Positions 1 through 9,305 of a stretch of DNA of 64,000 bases are shown one piece after another (the stretch's first letter is position 1; each line of letters opens with the position of its first letter). Under the pieces are notes generated by a model. That model had not been told where the DNA came from, did no database searches, and was given only the letters and a program-made list of their open reading frames with translations. A program made the translations under genes and the position numbers. The stretch covers positions 1-64,000 of the forward strand of contig NZ_BEWB01000022.1 of assembly GCF_003112555.1 (NCBI RefSeq), written 5' to 3'. This stretch comes from Streptomyces coelicoflavus. Lineage in GTDB: Bacteria; Actinomycetota; Actinomycetes; Streptomycetales; Streptomycetaceae.

Positions 1-806
1 TACCACTCGATGGTCTGGCGCACCCGTGCGGGCAGGGGCACGTCGCGGTATTCTCCCGGCTTGCGGTGCTTGAGCCGCTCGTACTGGCAGGTGGTCCGGT
101 TGACCTGCTCGGTGATGCGGTAGACGTCGTCGGCGACGATGTTGTTGACGTTGACCGCGAATGCTTCGCCGTTGCGCATGCCGCAGCCGCTCATCAGGTC
201 GGCGACCAGCAGGAAGCTGTCGTCGCCGGCGGTGCGTATCTGCCCCAGCTGTTCGGGTGAGGGGATCACCACCCGCTTGGGGTCGTACTGCGGCGGCTTG
301 ATCCCGGCGACCGGGTTGTCGTCGAACAGGCCCAGCCGGTTCGCGTCCAGCAGGATCGCCTTCAGCTTGTCGAAGCAATTGGCCTGCGCGGCCAGGCCGA
401 CGCCGTTGCGTTCCAGGGCCTGGAGGAAGCCCTCGACGACCTTGTGGTCGAAGGTGTTCACCCGCCGGCTGCCCAGCAGCGGCAGCAAATGAATGTTCAA
501 CAGCGACTCCAGGTGCACCACCGACGCCGGGCCGAGATCCCGCTGGCCGGCCTTCCACTCGACGGCGTACTCCTTGAACCGCATCGCCCCGTACTTCGCG
601 ACCCGGTCCGCCTTCGCCTGCCCCCGCGGCGCAGACTTCCTCGCGTTGTAGACCTCCGTCAAACGCGCGATCGCCTTGTCCTGGGTCGCAAACCCGGACT
701 CCTTCACCTGCTTCCCGGCCGCCGACCGATACCGCACCTTGTACGCGTGCGGACACTTCGACCACCGCGACCGCGGATGCTCACACTCCTTGAAAAACGA
801 ACCCAT
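1..806 (-). CDS. tyrosine site-specific integrase, C-terminus beyond window
   Basis: The reverse strand is open from an ATG at 806 to the window edge, giving 268 codons with no stop. The protein begins MGSFFKECEHPRSRWSKC. It has a Cys-containing N-terminal segment, a SAM-like core-binding region around residues 70-155, and the start of the catalytic domain. The box I arginine is visible in the string GCGMRNGEAF. The HxxR and Tyr motifs would lie outside the window. Such recombinases integrate and excise actinomycete mobile elements or phages. An Xis-like gene lies upstream on the same strand, the usual xis-int order. The type of element cannot be decided from this fragment. Confidence 0.85.
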   Translation of the reverse strand, partial: MGSFFKECEHPRSRWSKCPHAYKVRYRSAAGKQVKESGFATQDKAIARLTEVYNARKSAPRGQAKADRVAKYGAMRFKEYAVEWKAGQRDLGPASVVHLESLLNIHLLPLLGSRRVNTFDHKVVEGFLQALERNGVGLAAQANCFDKLKAILLDANRLGLFDDNPVAGIKPPQYDPKRVVIPSPEQLGQIRTAGDDSFLLVADLMSGCGMRNGEAFAVNVNNIVADDVYRITEQVNRTTCQYERLKHRKPGEYRDVPLPARVRQTIEW

Positions 807-931
807 CCCACGAACCAACGAACCCGCCACACTGTCACATCCTGTACAGCTAGTAATTTCCACACGGTTCGGCGTATTTCGATCCGCGGCATTAGCGCCA
901 GTATCGGGCTGACCGGGGATCGGAGTTCGCT

Positions 932-1126
932 TCAACAACCCAATATTCGTTGCTGCCTCACCCAGGCTTCGACCTCTGACACTTTGAATCGGATTTTGGC
1001 GTTCGCTCCCGCACCAAACTTGTACATCACCAATCCCGACCGGGCGGAATTTTTGTACAGCCAGGAGATGGACACGTTCAAATACTCGGCAGTTTCCTTG
1101 ACATCCATAAAATGAACAGTCACCAC
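932..1126 (-). CDS. Xis-like helix-turn-helix DNA-binding protein
   Basis: A 64-residue protein with the MerR/excisionase-type winged helix fold: the segment MDVKETAEYLNVSISWLYKN matches the first helix-turn-helix of the HTH_17 family, followed by a wing-like FGAGANAKIRFK and a terminal helix. Family members act as excisionases or plasmid copy regulators. It lies 125 bases upstream of the integrase in the same direction, so a recombination directionality factor is the natural reading. The ATG at 1126 is used; an in-frame ATG seven codons later is a possible alternative. The codons are less GC-rich than those of its neighbours, which suits a mobile gene. Confidence 0.75.
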   Translation of the reverse strand: MVTVHFMDVKETAEYLNVSISWLYKNSARSGLVMYKFGAGANAKIRFKVSEVEAWVRQQRILGC

Positions 1127-2143
1127 CCGAAAATCTCCCTTTTAAAACTATGCTCCGTAGCCGCACCATGCTGCTTCGAAATGCCACGCTTGGGATCCGA
1201 TGTCTGACTGGCCCCCAGGCGTTACAACCAATACTCCGCAAGGTCGCCGGTTTGCCCAACCGGCAATCGTCGGCTATGTTGCGCTCGCCATGAACGCCTC
1301 CAGTGGTCCTCGGCTAGCGGTTCGAACTCGCGAGGAAGCCCGTCAACCCGAGCCACGCACAGGAGTGGCGGGACTCAACTCGGCTGGAGATCGGGCTTGA
1401 CGAGAGCCGCGGGGTTGGAGGGCGGCAACGACATCGACCCCGCCAAGAGATGTGGTCCGGGACTGCGCCTCGAAACGATCACACTGGTTCGCTTGGTTGC
1501 GGAGCCGGGTCCTGGTTGGCTCCGGTGCTTTCAAATGTTTGGTGCGTCTGGGTATGACCTACAACTTGGCTGCTCAGGAAGACGAGCCGTCGTCGGAGCG
1601 ACCAACGCCGCCGATGTCTTCGACTGCCCGACTCTCCCTCGACACAGTCAAGGAGGGGCTGGTGTACGCCCACCGCATACCTCAAGGAATACTGAACCGG
1701 CCTCGGCGCTGGCCACCTTCAGAGCGTGGACATCAGACCGGGACTCGAGTCCGGCAACCCAGCACCGACGCTCCCGTCGGCTGGCTATTGACACCACGGG
1801 ATGCGCCTCCCGGATGTGCGGCCGCCGCCGCAGTCCTGCGGTCCCGAACCACGGCCCGCAAGCAGCCGAGCTTCACCCACCACGGATGCAACCTGTGCGA
1901 CCATCCGGCGCCCCAGGCCGCTTCCCAAGCGACGCTGTCGGCAAAGGCCCGCCACTCCCAGCAGCGCCGGGCCCTGCCGATTCAGATCTCGCTCCATGGC
2001 CGCAGCAGTTACAACAGCGCAGCGGAGCGCAAATGGGTCTCCGGTAAGATCCGTCCTCAGCCCGCCGGTGGTCCCATAGTTGGCTACGATCTGCTGCGAT
2101 GGAACGTCCGCGGACAAGACGAGACGGCGTCGCCCGAAGGGCG
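1127..2143. other. 1.0 kb without a supportable gene
   Basis: Several frames are open, as expected at this GC content, but none shows a recognisable domain, a credible ribosome binding site or coding-like codon usage. The first about 150 bases are relatively AT-rich and may hold the promoter of the Xis-integrase pair. The rest may be decayed sequence near the end of the integrated element. Confidence 0.4.
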
Positions 2144-2515
2144 ATGCCGCTATTTGTACTGCGCTGTGCCGCTCTGCTCGCAGTCTTGGTCTGGGTCCTC
2201 CCGGTCTGCACGCACGCCTCGTTCGACTCCGCTGCGGCAACCAGAGCCTCGGCGGCGACCGCAGTAACGCCTGCCGCCGCCGCTACTGCTCCTCTCACCT
2301 TGCACACGTGCCCTGACATGCGACACGAGCCGGGTGACACGCACTGCCGTCCCGCCACCGGGGCTGCTTTGGCCACTCCTTCAGTCCCGGTGCCCTCCGC
2401 GGAGACTGCCGACGGGGCCGCCGTGTGGCGGCCTCACCGGCAGTCCGCCCCCGGCAACCCGGCCCGTCACCCCCGAGTGCCCGGCATACATCAACTCCAG
2501 GTCCAGCGGATCTAG
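2144..2515 (+). CDS. small Cys/His-containing secreted or membrane-anchored protein
   Basis: The protein starts with a hydrophobic segment (MPLFVLRCAALLAVLVWVLP) that looks like a signal peptide or anchor. It is followed by a low-complexity Ala/Thr stretch and a cluster of possible metal ligands (CTH, HTCPDMRH, DTHCRP). The ATG at 2144 is preceded by a purine-rich GAAGGGCG; an ATG 15 codons upstream is also open. A protein of similar design lies at 13438-13872, and both stand next to metal/thiol genes, so a periplasmic-side metal-binding role is possible. I do not recognise a named family. Confidence 0.5.
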   Translation: MPLFVLRCAALLAVLVWVLPVCTHASFDSAAATRASAATAVTPAAAATAPLTLHTCPDMRHEPGDTHCRPATGAALATPSVPVPSAETADGAAVWRPHRQSAPGNPARHPRVPGIHQLQVQRI

Positions 2516-2657
2516 AAGCGGCATGCTGTGCAGCCGCGCGTTCGCACGGCTGCGTTGCGCCGCCTTCTCCCGCCCGCGTGCCGCACCCGGGTAGGCAACC
2601 GACCGCCAGCCGTACCACCGCCGATGCCTTGACGCTCGGCGGGGACAAGGACCTGTC

Positions 2658-3305
2658 ATGGGATCTTCCCGAGCAAAAGTTCAGCGTGCCGCCCGACGCG
2701 AGAAGATAGAGGAGATACGTCGCGTCCAAGCGGCGCGGGAGCGTCGCAACAAGATCATCGCCTGGACTGCCAGCCTGGTGATCGTCTCCGGTGCCGTCGC
2801 CGGCAGCTGGTACCTCATGGACCGGACTGCATCTCAAAACGAAGCGAAGAAGCAGGCGGCGGCTTCCCCGGTCAAGGGCGAGAAGTCCTTCGAGGACCTC
2901 GGCCGCAACCACGTCACCACCCCGGTCGACTACAAGATGTCCCCGGCGGCCGGCGGGGACCACAATCCCGCTTGGATGAACTGCAACGGTGACGTGTACG
3001 AGCAGGAGATTGACGAGACCAACGCTGTCCATTCCCTTGAGCACGGCGCGGTCTGGATCACCTATAGCGACAAGGCTGCGGGCAAGGACGTCAACGCTCT
3101 CAAGTCGAAGGTGCAGAAGACGCCTTACACGCTGATGAGCCCCTACGCCGACCAGTTGTCGGCGATCACCCTGTCCGCCTGGGGGAAGCAACTGAACGTG
3201 GATTCCGCGTCGGACGGGCGGATCGAGAAGTTCCTCGACAAGTACGTGCAGGGGCAGCAGACTCCCGAGCCGGGGGCCGCCTGCACGGGCGGTGTCTCCG
3301 CGTGA
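2658..3305 (+). CDS. DUF3105 family membrane-anchored protein
   Basis: A 215-residue protein. A basic N-terminal segment (residues 1-30) is followed by one transmembrane helix (about 34-53) and a secreted DUF3105 domain. Diagnostic strings are MSPAAGGDHNP, WMNCNGDVYEQ and VHSLEHGAVWITY. The conserved His, Cys and acidic residues suggest metal or redox chemistry, but the family has no established function. It opens the metal-homeostasis block and is convergent with the CDF gene at 3430-4344. DUF3105 genes often sit near CopC/CopD-type genes in actinomycetes, as here. Confidence 0.88.
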   Translation: MGSSRAKVQRAARREKIEEIRRVQAARERRNKIIAWTASLVIVSGAVAGSWYLMDRTASQNEAKKQAAASPVKGEKSFEDLGRNHVTTPVDYKMSPAAGGDHNPAWMNCNGDVYEQEIDETNAVHSLEHGAVWITYSDKAAGKDVNALKSKVQKTPYTLMSPYADQLSAITLSAWGKQLNVDSASDGRIEKFLDKYVQGQQTPEPGAACTGGVSA

Positions 3306-3429
3306 GCGAGAAGCGGAAGAGGCCACAACCAGCGAGGCGGGCAAACGCCGCGTCCCGCGCCTGATCGCAGGGGCCCAGCTCTGGGATTGGCACCAGGGCC
3401 GGGCCCCTGCCGGAGCTCTTCGGGACCGG

Positions 3430-4344
3430 CTACCAGCCGACGCGGTCGCAGCCGGCGTGTTCGGCGGGTTCCACCTGCAGGGTGGCGTGCGCGACGCCGT
3501 GCAGGTCGCGGAGCAGATCGCGGGCTTGGTCCAGTACCGCGTGGCCGTCGGCGGAGCCGGCCGTGACCAGATGTGCCGTGGCCACGTTCATACCGGAGGT
3601 GAGCGTCCACAGGTGCAGGTCGTGGACATCCTTGACGCCCTCGACCGCCGCCAGGTCGTCGGCGACCGCTGCCGGCTCCACACCCGCCGGCGCGTGCTGG
3701 CCGAGGACGGCGAAGACCTCTCGTCCCAGGGCAATGGCACGCAGCGCCACGAACACGCCGATCGCGAGGGCAACGAGGGTGTCCCACAACGGCTGGCCCG
3801 TGGCAGCCACCAGCGCGCCGGCCACGATCACGCCGACCGAACCTGCGGTGTCGGCGAGGACTTCGAGGTAGGCGCCCTTGACGTTGAGGCTCTCCGAGGC
3901 GCCGGACCGCAGCAGCAACAAGGCGACCATGTTCACGGCCAGACCGATCGCGCCCACGACGAGCATGGGGCCGGAGGAGATCTCGGCGTCACCGCCGATG
4001 CGGCCGACGGCTTCGGTGACGACGTAAACCGACACGCCGAGCATCAGCAGCACCGACAGCAGGGAGGCGAACACTTCCGCGCGGTAGGAGCCGTAGGTGC
4101 GGCGGCCGGTGGTGTCGGGCCGGGTGGCTATGCGGGTGGCGACCAGCGCCGCGCCGAGGGCGACTACGTCGGCGGCCATGTGGCCGGCGTCCGAGAGCAG
4201 GGCCAGTGAGCCGGACAGGAGTCCGTAGACCAGTTCGATGCCGAAGTAGGAGCCGACCAGGGCGAACGACATCCCGAGGCGCCAACGGTGCCGGCCTCCC
4301 GCGTGAGCGTCGACGTGACTGTGGCTGTGGCTGTGTCCACCCAT
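3430..4344 (-). CDS. cation diffusion facilitator (CzcD/ZitB-like) metal exporter
   Basis: A 304-residue inner-membrane antiporter of the CDF family, expected to export Zn2+, Co2+ or similar divalent ions in exchange for protons. The N-terminus is His-rich (MGGHSHSHSHVDAHAGGRHR). Six membrane helices follow, with the HxxxD and DxxxD metal-site motifs in LLSDAGHMAADVVAL and EVLADTAGSVGV. The C-terminal cytoplasmic domain carries the conserved VHDLHLWTLTSGMNVATAH. The ATG at 4344 has a strong upstream GGGAGGGACGGG. The longer open frame upstream of this start is antisense to other genes and was not used. Confidence 0.93.
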   Translation of the reverse strand: MGGHSHSHSHVDAHAGGRHRWRLGMSFALVGSYFGIELVYGLLSGSLALLSDAGHMAADVVALGAALVATRIATRPDTTGRRTYGSYRAEVFASLLSVLLMLGVSVYVVTEAVGRIGGDAEISSGPMLVVGAIGLAVNMVALLLLRSGASESLNVKGAYLEVLADTAGSVGVIVAGALVAATGQPLWDTLVALAIGVFVALRAIALGREVFAVLGQHAPAGVEPAAVADDLAAVEGVKDVHDLHLWTLTSGMNVATAHLVTAGSADGHAVLDQARDLLRDLHGVAHATLQVEPAEHAGCDRVGW

Positions 4345-4617
4345 GACTTCCCGTCCCTCCCCTGTTCCGGTGACCGTCGACGACAGCGAAGCACAGCGGG
4401 GATGAAAGGGGCAAAGGCTGCATCGGTGACCGTTGTCATCTCCGGTAACGAGCCTCTGACCTGGGTAAACGTCTCGACCGCGTACTGGGGCATAGAAGCA
4501 CCACCCGGCGGCCTGCTGTGGAACGCCAAGTGGGTACGCTGCCCAAGCACACGATGACGCGACCTGTGCGCCACGCAGGTTCCGATCCCGCACCGGACCG
4601 ACCGAAAGTTCGAGCTC

Positions 4618-5289
4618 ATGCGACCGCACACGACAGGTACCGCCGCATCGCCGGCGGCCGGCGTACTGCGCGGTATCCGGGCCAGTGCGCTGGCGGTCCT
4701 GTGCGTGCTGTTGCCGCTGGCCGGACATGTGCTGTCCCAGGGGCACACCCCGCGGTGGCTCGTGGTCGCGGCGACAGCAGCCGTGGCGACACCCGGAGCA
4801 GTCGTCCTGACCCGCCGCCGGCTCACGGACACCGAGCTGCTCGCGGTGCTCGCGGCGGCACAGCTGGCCTACCACGTCGTCTACTCGCTGCCGGGCGCCT
4901 GCGCCGCGATGGCCGGGACAGACGGAGCACCCGGCGGTCTGCCGGGTCTGACCGAGCACGATGCCGTGGCCGGACCGCCCACCGGAGTGCTGCTCGCCGG
5001 GCATCTGGTGACGGTCCTGCTCGCCGCGCGGCTGCTCGGTGTGACCGAGCGCCTGCTGTGGCAGGGCAAGCCACTGCTGACGGCCGTACGCCGACTGTTG
5101 CTGTTCGTATGGCCTCTGCTGGGCCGCGCGCACGGTACGGGACCGGAGAGCGCCGTCCGCGAGACCGCGACGCCGCTGAGGTCCGTGCTGCTGGTGCGGC
5201 TGCACGATGGTCGGGCGCCGCCGCAGCCCGCGCGTGTCACCACCGCCCTTTTCCGGCCCCTGCCGACCGGCGGTCCCTGCCCAGCCTGA
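4618..5289 (+). CDS. multi-pass membrane protein upstream of copC
   Basis: A 223-residue protein with about four or five hydrophobic helices and a long, poorly conserved C-terminal tail rich in Arg and Pro. No named domain was recognised. It lies directly upstream of copC and is separated from it by a strong hairpin (5300-5336). A second protein of the same general size and topology (9795-10532) lies directly upstream of the other copper-related gene, ycnI. This repeated pairing suggests a supporting role in copper handling at the membrane, which is inference only. Confidence 0.65.
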   Translation: MRPHTTGTAASPAAGVLRGIRASALAVLCVLLPLAGHVLSQGHTPRWLVVAATAAVATPGAVVLTRRRLTDTELLAVLAAAQLAYHVVYSLPGACAAMAGTDGAPGGLPGLTEHDAVAGPPTGVLLAGHLVTVLLAARLLGVTERLLWQGKPLLTAVRRLLLFVWPLLGRAHGTGPESAVRETATPLRSVLLVRLHDGRAPPQPARVTTALFRPLPTGGPCPA

Positions 5290-5299
5290 CGACGGGCAC

Positions 5300-5336
5300 A
5301 CGGAAGGGACTTCTTCGGCGCGCCGGTCCCTTCCGT
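5300..5336. terminator. 11-bp hairpin between membrane protein gene and copC
   Basis: ACGGAAGGGAC (5300-5310) pairs perfectly with GTCCCTTCCGT (5326-5336) around a 15-base loop. It lies 11 bases after the stop at 5289 and 39 bases before copC. No U-tract follows, as is usual in high-GC actinomycetes. It may terminate or attenuate transcription into copC. Confidence 0.6.
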
Positions 5337-5374
5337 CCCGGCGCCCTGCCGGGGGACACAGAGAGTCCCGCATC

Positions 5375-5974
5375 ATGCACGTCGCACCCCGGCGTGCCGC
5401 CCGCTCGGCGGCACGCACACTCGTCGTACCCGCTGCCCTGACAGTCTTGGCCGCGACCGCACCGCAGGCCGCCGCCCACACCGACCTGGAGTCCAGCAGC
5501 CCCGGCGCCAACGCGACACTGGCCGGGCTGCCGCCGCGCGTCACCCTGACCTTCAGTGACCCGATGACCGAGAAGTACGCCAAGGTCGCTGTGACCACGG
5601 CGGACGGCACATCGGCCGCCCAGGGCGAGCCGCAGGTCTCGGGGCAGCAGGTCACACTCGCCTTGAACAGCACCGCGCCGTCCGGCCGCTACACCGTGGG
5701 ATACCGCGTGGTGTCCGCAGACGGACATCCTGTATCCGGCTCGTACACGTTCACGGTGAAGGGCAGGACGGCGGCGGCACGTTCTGCCAGCCCGCAGGTG
5801 CCGGCCCCTGCCCCGGCCCCCGAGTCCCCGAAGGCTGCTGCCGCGAACGAATCCGACGGTGGGGGTTCCGGTGCGACCGTGCTCTTGGTCGGCGGAACCG
5901 GCGCCTTGGTCGTGGCGGTCGGCGCCGCGAGCGTGTTCGCGACGCGACGCAGGCGGTCCCGCCGTGGCGACTGA
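5375..5974 (+). CDS. copC: CopC-domain copper-binding protein with C-terminal anchor
   Basis: A 199-residue exported protein. A signal peptide (about 1-32) is followed by the mature start AHTDLESSSPGANA, where the first His is typically a copper ligand in CopC. The Ig-like CopC domain spans about 33-127 and includes TFSDPMTEKY and RVVSADGHPVSGSYTF. A Pro/Ala-rich linker leads to a C-terminal membrane helix and an Arg-rich tail. CopC proteins bind copper outside the membrane and work with CopD. The stop overlaps the GTG start of the copD-like gene by 11 bases, showing translational coupling. Confidence 0.92.
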   Translation: MHVAPRRAARSAARTLVVPAALTVLAATAPQAAAHTDLESSSPGANATLAGLPPRVTLTFSDPMTEKYAKVAVTTADGTSAAQGEPQVSGQQVTLALNSTAPSGRYTVGYRVVSADGHPVSGSYTFTVKGRTAAARSASPQVPAPAPAPESPKAAAANESDGGGSGATVLLVGGTGALVVAVGAASVFATRRRRSRRGD

Positions 5975-8057
5975 CACCCGGATCGCCCCGGCCGGGCGGC
6001 GGCTGCCCATGATCTTGGCAGCGTCGACCGGTGCCTGCCTCGCCGTCGCACTCGCCGCCGTGTGGGCAGGCGGCGGCACTGCGGCCGACGTCCCCGGCAT
6101 CGAGGACGCCGGGGCACTGACGACCTGGGGTCTGCCGACCGCACGGGCCGTCTCCGACGCGGCGGCGGTCGCCACGGTCGGCGCCCTGCTCCTCGTCGTG
6201 GTCCTGCTCCCGGGCGGCAGAGCACTCAGCGCCGTACAGCTGCGCTACCTGCTCTGGGCGGCGTGCGCCGCAGCGGTATGGACGGCGGCGTCGGCGGTGA
6301 CGCTGGTGTTCACCCTGTCCGATCTGTTCGCCCAGCCCGTCGGCACGGTTGTCTCGCCCGCGATCGTGGCGGACTTCGTCAGCACCGACGCCCAGGGCCG
6401 GGCGTACGCGCTGTCGGCCGCCGCGGCGGGGACGATCGCCACGATGTGCGTCGGCGTCGGCACCGCCCGCTGGGCCCGCCTGGCACTCCTGCTCGCCGTC
6501 GCCGGCCTGCTGCCGCCCGCGTTCACGGGCCACTCCTCGGCGGCCGGGAACCACGACGCGGCCGTCACCAGCCTGGCATTGCACCTCGTCGGCGTGGCCG
6601 TGTGGGTGGGCGGACTGGTGTTCGTCCTGGTCGCCGCGACCCGCCGTGAGGACAGGGCGGCGGACGCCGCCCGGCGCTTCAGTCCGCTCGCGGGCTGGTC
6701 GCTGCTGGCGGTCGCCGCGAGCGGAATCGTCAACGCAGCGGTGCGGCTGCCGTCCCTCACGGACGTGTTCAGCAGCAGGTACGGGGCGATGATCCTGGTG
6801 AAGACCGTGGCTCTCGCCGGCCTGGGCGGTATCGGTCTGTGGCACCGCCGACGCACCCTGCCCGCTCTGCAGAACGGCCGGAGAAGGGCGTTCGTGCGGC
6901 TCGCGGCCGGCGAGCTGCTGCTCATGGCCGCGGCCATGGGGCTCGCCGTGGGCCTGTCGCGCACGCCGGCACCCGGCGCCGACGGCGCCTCCCTGTCTTC
7001 CAGCGAGGAGTTGCTCGGCTTCCCGATGCCGCCGCCCCTGGGCGACTTCCCCTGGACGCCGCTGTTCACCCAGTGGCACTTCGATCCGCTGTTCGCCTTC
7101 GGTACCGCCGCCGCCGCACTGCTGTACCTGGCAGGGGTGCGCAAGCTGCGGGCCCGCGGCGACAGCTGGCCGGTGGGGCGCACCGTCGCATGGCTGTTGG
7201 GTCTCGCGGTGGCCGTCATCGCCACGATGAGCGGGCTGGGCGTCTACGGCAAGGTGCTGTTCAGCGTCCACATGGGCCAGCACATGATCCTCGCGATGAC
7301 CGTGCCCCTGCTGCTCGTCCTCGGGGCGCCGGCAACCCTGGCCCTGCGTGCGCTGCCGGCCGTGCCGAAGGGCGAGCCGGACGGTCCGCGGGAGATGCTG
7401 CTCAAGCTGCTGCACAGCCGCTACGTGAAGGTGGTCTCCCACCCGGTGGTGGCGAGCGTGCTGTTCATCTTCAGCGCCTTCGCCGTCTACTACACCTCGC
7501 TGTTCGAGACCCTGATGCGCAGTCACCTCGGTCACATGTTCATGCTGGTGCACTTCCTGGCCGTGGGTTTGCTGTTCTTCTGGGTGATCATCGGCATCGA
7601 CCCGGGCCCACGTCGCCCGCCCTACCTGGGCAAACTGTTCGTGATCGTCCTGACGATGCCGTTCCACTCCTGGTTCAGCATCTCGCTGATGAGTTCCACC
7701 GCGCTGATCGGCGAAGGCTGGTGGTCCATGCTCGATCGGCCCTGGGTCGAGTACCCCATGGACGACCAGTACAACGCCGGCGCGATCGCCTGGGCCACCG
7801 GCGACATCCCGGTACTGATCACCACCATCGTGCTGGCCGTCCAATGGATCCGGTCCGACGGCCGCGAGGCCCGGCGCGTCGACCGGCAGATCGACCGCGG
7901 CGGCGCCGGCGACCCACTCGCCGCCTACAACGCCTACCTGGCCGGGCTACGGGCCCGCGACCACCGCCCAGCACCCGCCGTGCCCACGCCGCACGGTGCC
8001 CATCCGCCAACGACGACAACCGGCCCGGCCGACAACGCTCCCCGTGAGGAATCATGA
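5964..8057 (+). CDS. CopD - cytochrome c oxidase assembly (CtaG-like) fusion membrane protein
   Basis: A 697-residue polytopic protein. The N-terminal half (about 1-330) is a CopD copper-resistance/uptake domain with conserved HxxxxxxWVGGLVFV and a closing helix near WHRRRTLPAL. The C-terminal half (about 350-660) matches the caa3-type CtaG assembly domain, with strings such as TQWHFDPLF, SVHMGQHMILAM and MFMLVHFLAVGLLFFW. This fusion is common in actinobacteria and probably passes copper across the membrane toward oxidase maturation. The GTG at 5964 overlaps copC and gives the start VATDTRIAP. The next gene starts within its stop codon region (ATGA). Confidence 0.92.
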   Translation: MATDTRIAPAGRRLPMILAASTGACLAVALAAVWAGGGTAADVPGIEDAGALTTWGLPTARAVSDAAAVATVGALLLVVVLLPGGRALSAVQLRYLLWAACAAAVWTAASAVTLVFTLSDLFAQPVGTVVSPAIVADFVSTDAQGRAYALSAAAAGTIATMCVGVGTARWARLALLLAVAGLLPPAFTGHSSAAGNHDAAVTSLALHLVGVAVWVGGLVFVLVAATRREDRAADAARRFSPLAGWSLLAVAASGIVNAAVRLPSLTDVFSSRYGAMILVKTVALAGLGGIGLWHRRRTLPALQNGRRRAFVRLAAGELLLMAAAMGLAVGLSRTPAPGADGASLSSSEELLGFPMPPPLGDFPWTPLFTQWHFDPLFAFGTAAAALLYLAGVRKLRARGDSWPVGRTVAWLLGLAVAVIATMSGLGVYGKVLFSVHMGQHMILAMTVPLLLVLGAPATLALRALPAVPKGEPDGPREMLLKLLHSRYVKVVSHPVVASVLFIFSAFAVYYTSLFETLMRSHLGHMFMLVHFLAVGLLFFWVIIGIDPGPRRPPYLGKLFVIVLTMPFHSWFSISLMSSTALIGEGWWSMLDRPWVEYPMDDQYNAGAIAWATGDIPVLITTIVLAVQWIRSDGREARRVDRQIDRGGAGDPLAAYNAYLAGLRARDHRPAPAVPTPHGAHPPTTTTGPADNAPREES

Positions 8058-8719
8058 CCAGACTCAAGAAGCACCTGATCGTCGCCGCGGTGATCGTGGC
8101 CGGATTCGCAGCAGCCCTCGGCTCCTACCTGCTACTCGCCCCCGAGGACAGGAACAGCGGCGGCCTGGACGTGCCTGCCGCCCAGGCCATGCCCGTACGG
8201 GACAACAGCCATCGCCTCACCCAACCGGCGAAGAGCGAACTGACCGTCGTGGAATTTCTCGACTTCGAGTGCGAGGCATGCGGGGCCGCCTACCCGATGG
8301 TGGAGAAACTCCGCGAGGAGTACGGCGACCGGGTCACCTTCATCGCCCGCTACTTCCCCATGCCCGGTCACCGCAACGGCGAACTCGCGGCTCGGACCGC
8401 TGAAGCCGCCGCCCAGCAGGGAAAGTTCGAGCAGATGTACACCAAGTTGTTCACCACCCAGAAGCAGTGGGGCGAATCGCAGGAGTGGAAGCAGGACGTC
8501 TTCCGCGGCTACGCCAAGGAACTCGGCTTGGACATGGCCCGGTTCGACGCGGCCCTCGCCGACCCGGAAGTCGCCGGACGCGTCGAAACGGACCAGCGTG
8601 ACGGACTGGGGCTGGGTGTCCGGGGCACGCCCACCTTCTTCGTCGACGGCCAGATGATCGACACACCGCGGTCCTACGAGCAGTTCAAGGCCCTCATCGA
8701 CGACCGGCTCTCCGGCTGA
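8054..8719 (+). CDS. DsbA/thioredoxin-fold extracytoplasmic thiol protein
   Basis: A 221-residue protein with an N-terminal signal-anchor helix (about 7-27) and a DsbA-like thioredoxin domain. The active site is C-E-A-C (Cys73 and Cys76) after the strand VVEFLDFE, and the cis-Pro loop is RGTPTFFVDG. The family oxidises, reduces or shuttles electrons to exported thiol proteins. Its start overlaps the end of the CopD-CtaG gene by ATGA. A role in keeping copper-binding or oxidase-assembly thiols in the right redox state is therefore likely, by inference from the operon. Confidence 0.9.
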   Translation: MTRLKKHLIVAAVIVAGFAAALGSYLLLAPEDRNSGGLDVPAAQAMPVRDNSHRLTQPAKSELTVVEFLDFECEACGAAYPMVEKLREEYGDRVTFIARYFPMPGHRNGELAARTAEAAAQQGKFEQMYTKLFTTQKQWGESQEWKQDVFRGYAKELGLDMARFDAALADPEVAGRVETDQRDGLGLGVRGTPTFFVDGQMIDTPRSYEQFKALIDDRLSG

Positions 8720-8739
8720 CCGGGCACGGAGGACCAGCC

Positions 8740-9264
8740 ATGCAGTACCTCATCGACCAAGCCCGCGTCTTCCGGGCCCGCGCGACGGCGCACGGCATCG
8801 ACCTCGGGCTCCACCGCCAGGAACACCGCCCACGTGCGATGTTCGTCTCCTGTTCCGACGCCCGGATCGTCCCCGCCCTGATCACCGACAGCCGGCCCGG
8901 TGACCTGTTCGAGCTGCGGACCTACGGCGGGCGCATCCCACCGTTCGAAGCCGAGGAGCCAACCGGCGAATCCCTCACCATCGAACACGCCGTCCTCGAT
9001 CTGGAAGTCACCGACATCGTCGTGTGCGGCCACTCCCACTGCAACGTCGTCCAGGACGCGGTGGCCGGGAACCCGGGCCCCGCCGGGCCCGCGGCGGCCG
9101 GGCAGTGGCACACCCTGACACAACTCGACCACCTCGCCGCCTACCCCTGCGTCGCTCCCCGGCTCGCCGACCGTTCCCTGCGGCTGCACGCCTGGTTCTA
9201 CGAGGCCGACACCGGCGCCGTACACCAGTACGCGCCCCGGGCCAGCGCCTTCCTCCCCCTGTGA
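8740..9264 (+). CDS. beta-class carbonic anhydrase
   Basis: A 174-residue protein with the zinc-site residues of beta-carbonic anhydrases: Cys38 and the Asp40-Arg42 dyad in CSDAR, and His98 and Cys101 in GHSHC. The enzyme interconverts CO2 and bicarbonate. It is short for the family and lacks the usual C-terminal extension, ending shortly after YEADTGAVHQY, a variant of the common conserved block. It lies 20 bases after the DsbA-like gene and overlaps the next open frame, so it is probably in the same transcript. Confidence 0.9.
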   Translation: MQYLIDQARVFRARATAHGIDLGLHRQEHRPRAMFVSCSDARIVPALITDSRPGDLFELRTYGGRIPPFEAEEPTGESLTIEHAVLDLEVTDIVVCGHSHCNVVQDAVAGNPGPAGPAAAGQWHTLTQLDHLAAYPCVAPRLADRSLRLHAWFYEADTGAVHQYAPRASAFLPL

Positions 9265-9305
9265 ACCAGCCCACCAACCGATCCGTATACGACAAGGTGA
9301 CCGCA

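Noticed and set aside
1312..1340. GGTTCGAAC, like a tRNA T-loop
   Set aside because: The flanking bases do not form a 5-bp T-stem and no acceptor, anticodon or D arm could be folded around it.
3430..7844. Very long open frames on the minus strand opposite the CDF, copC and copD genes
   Set aside because: They are antisense to genes with clear domains and reflect high-GC codon bias; their translations are low-complexity Arg/Gly/His-rich with no domains.
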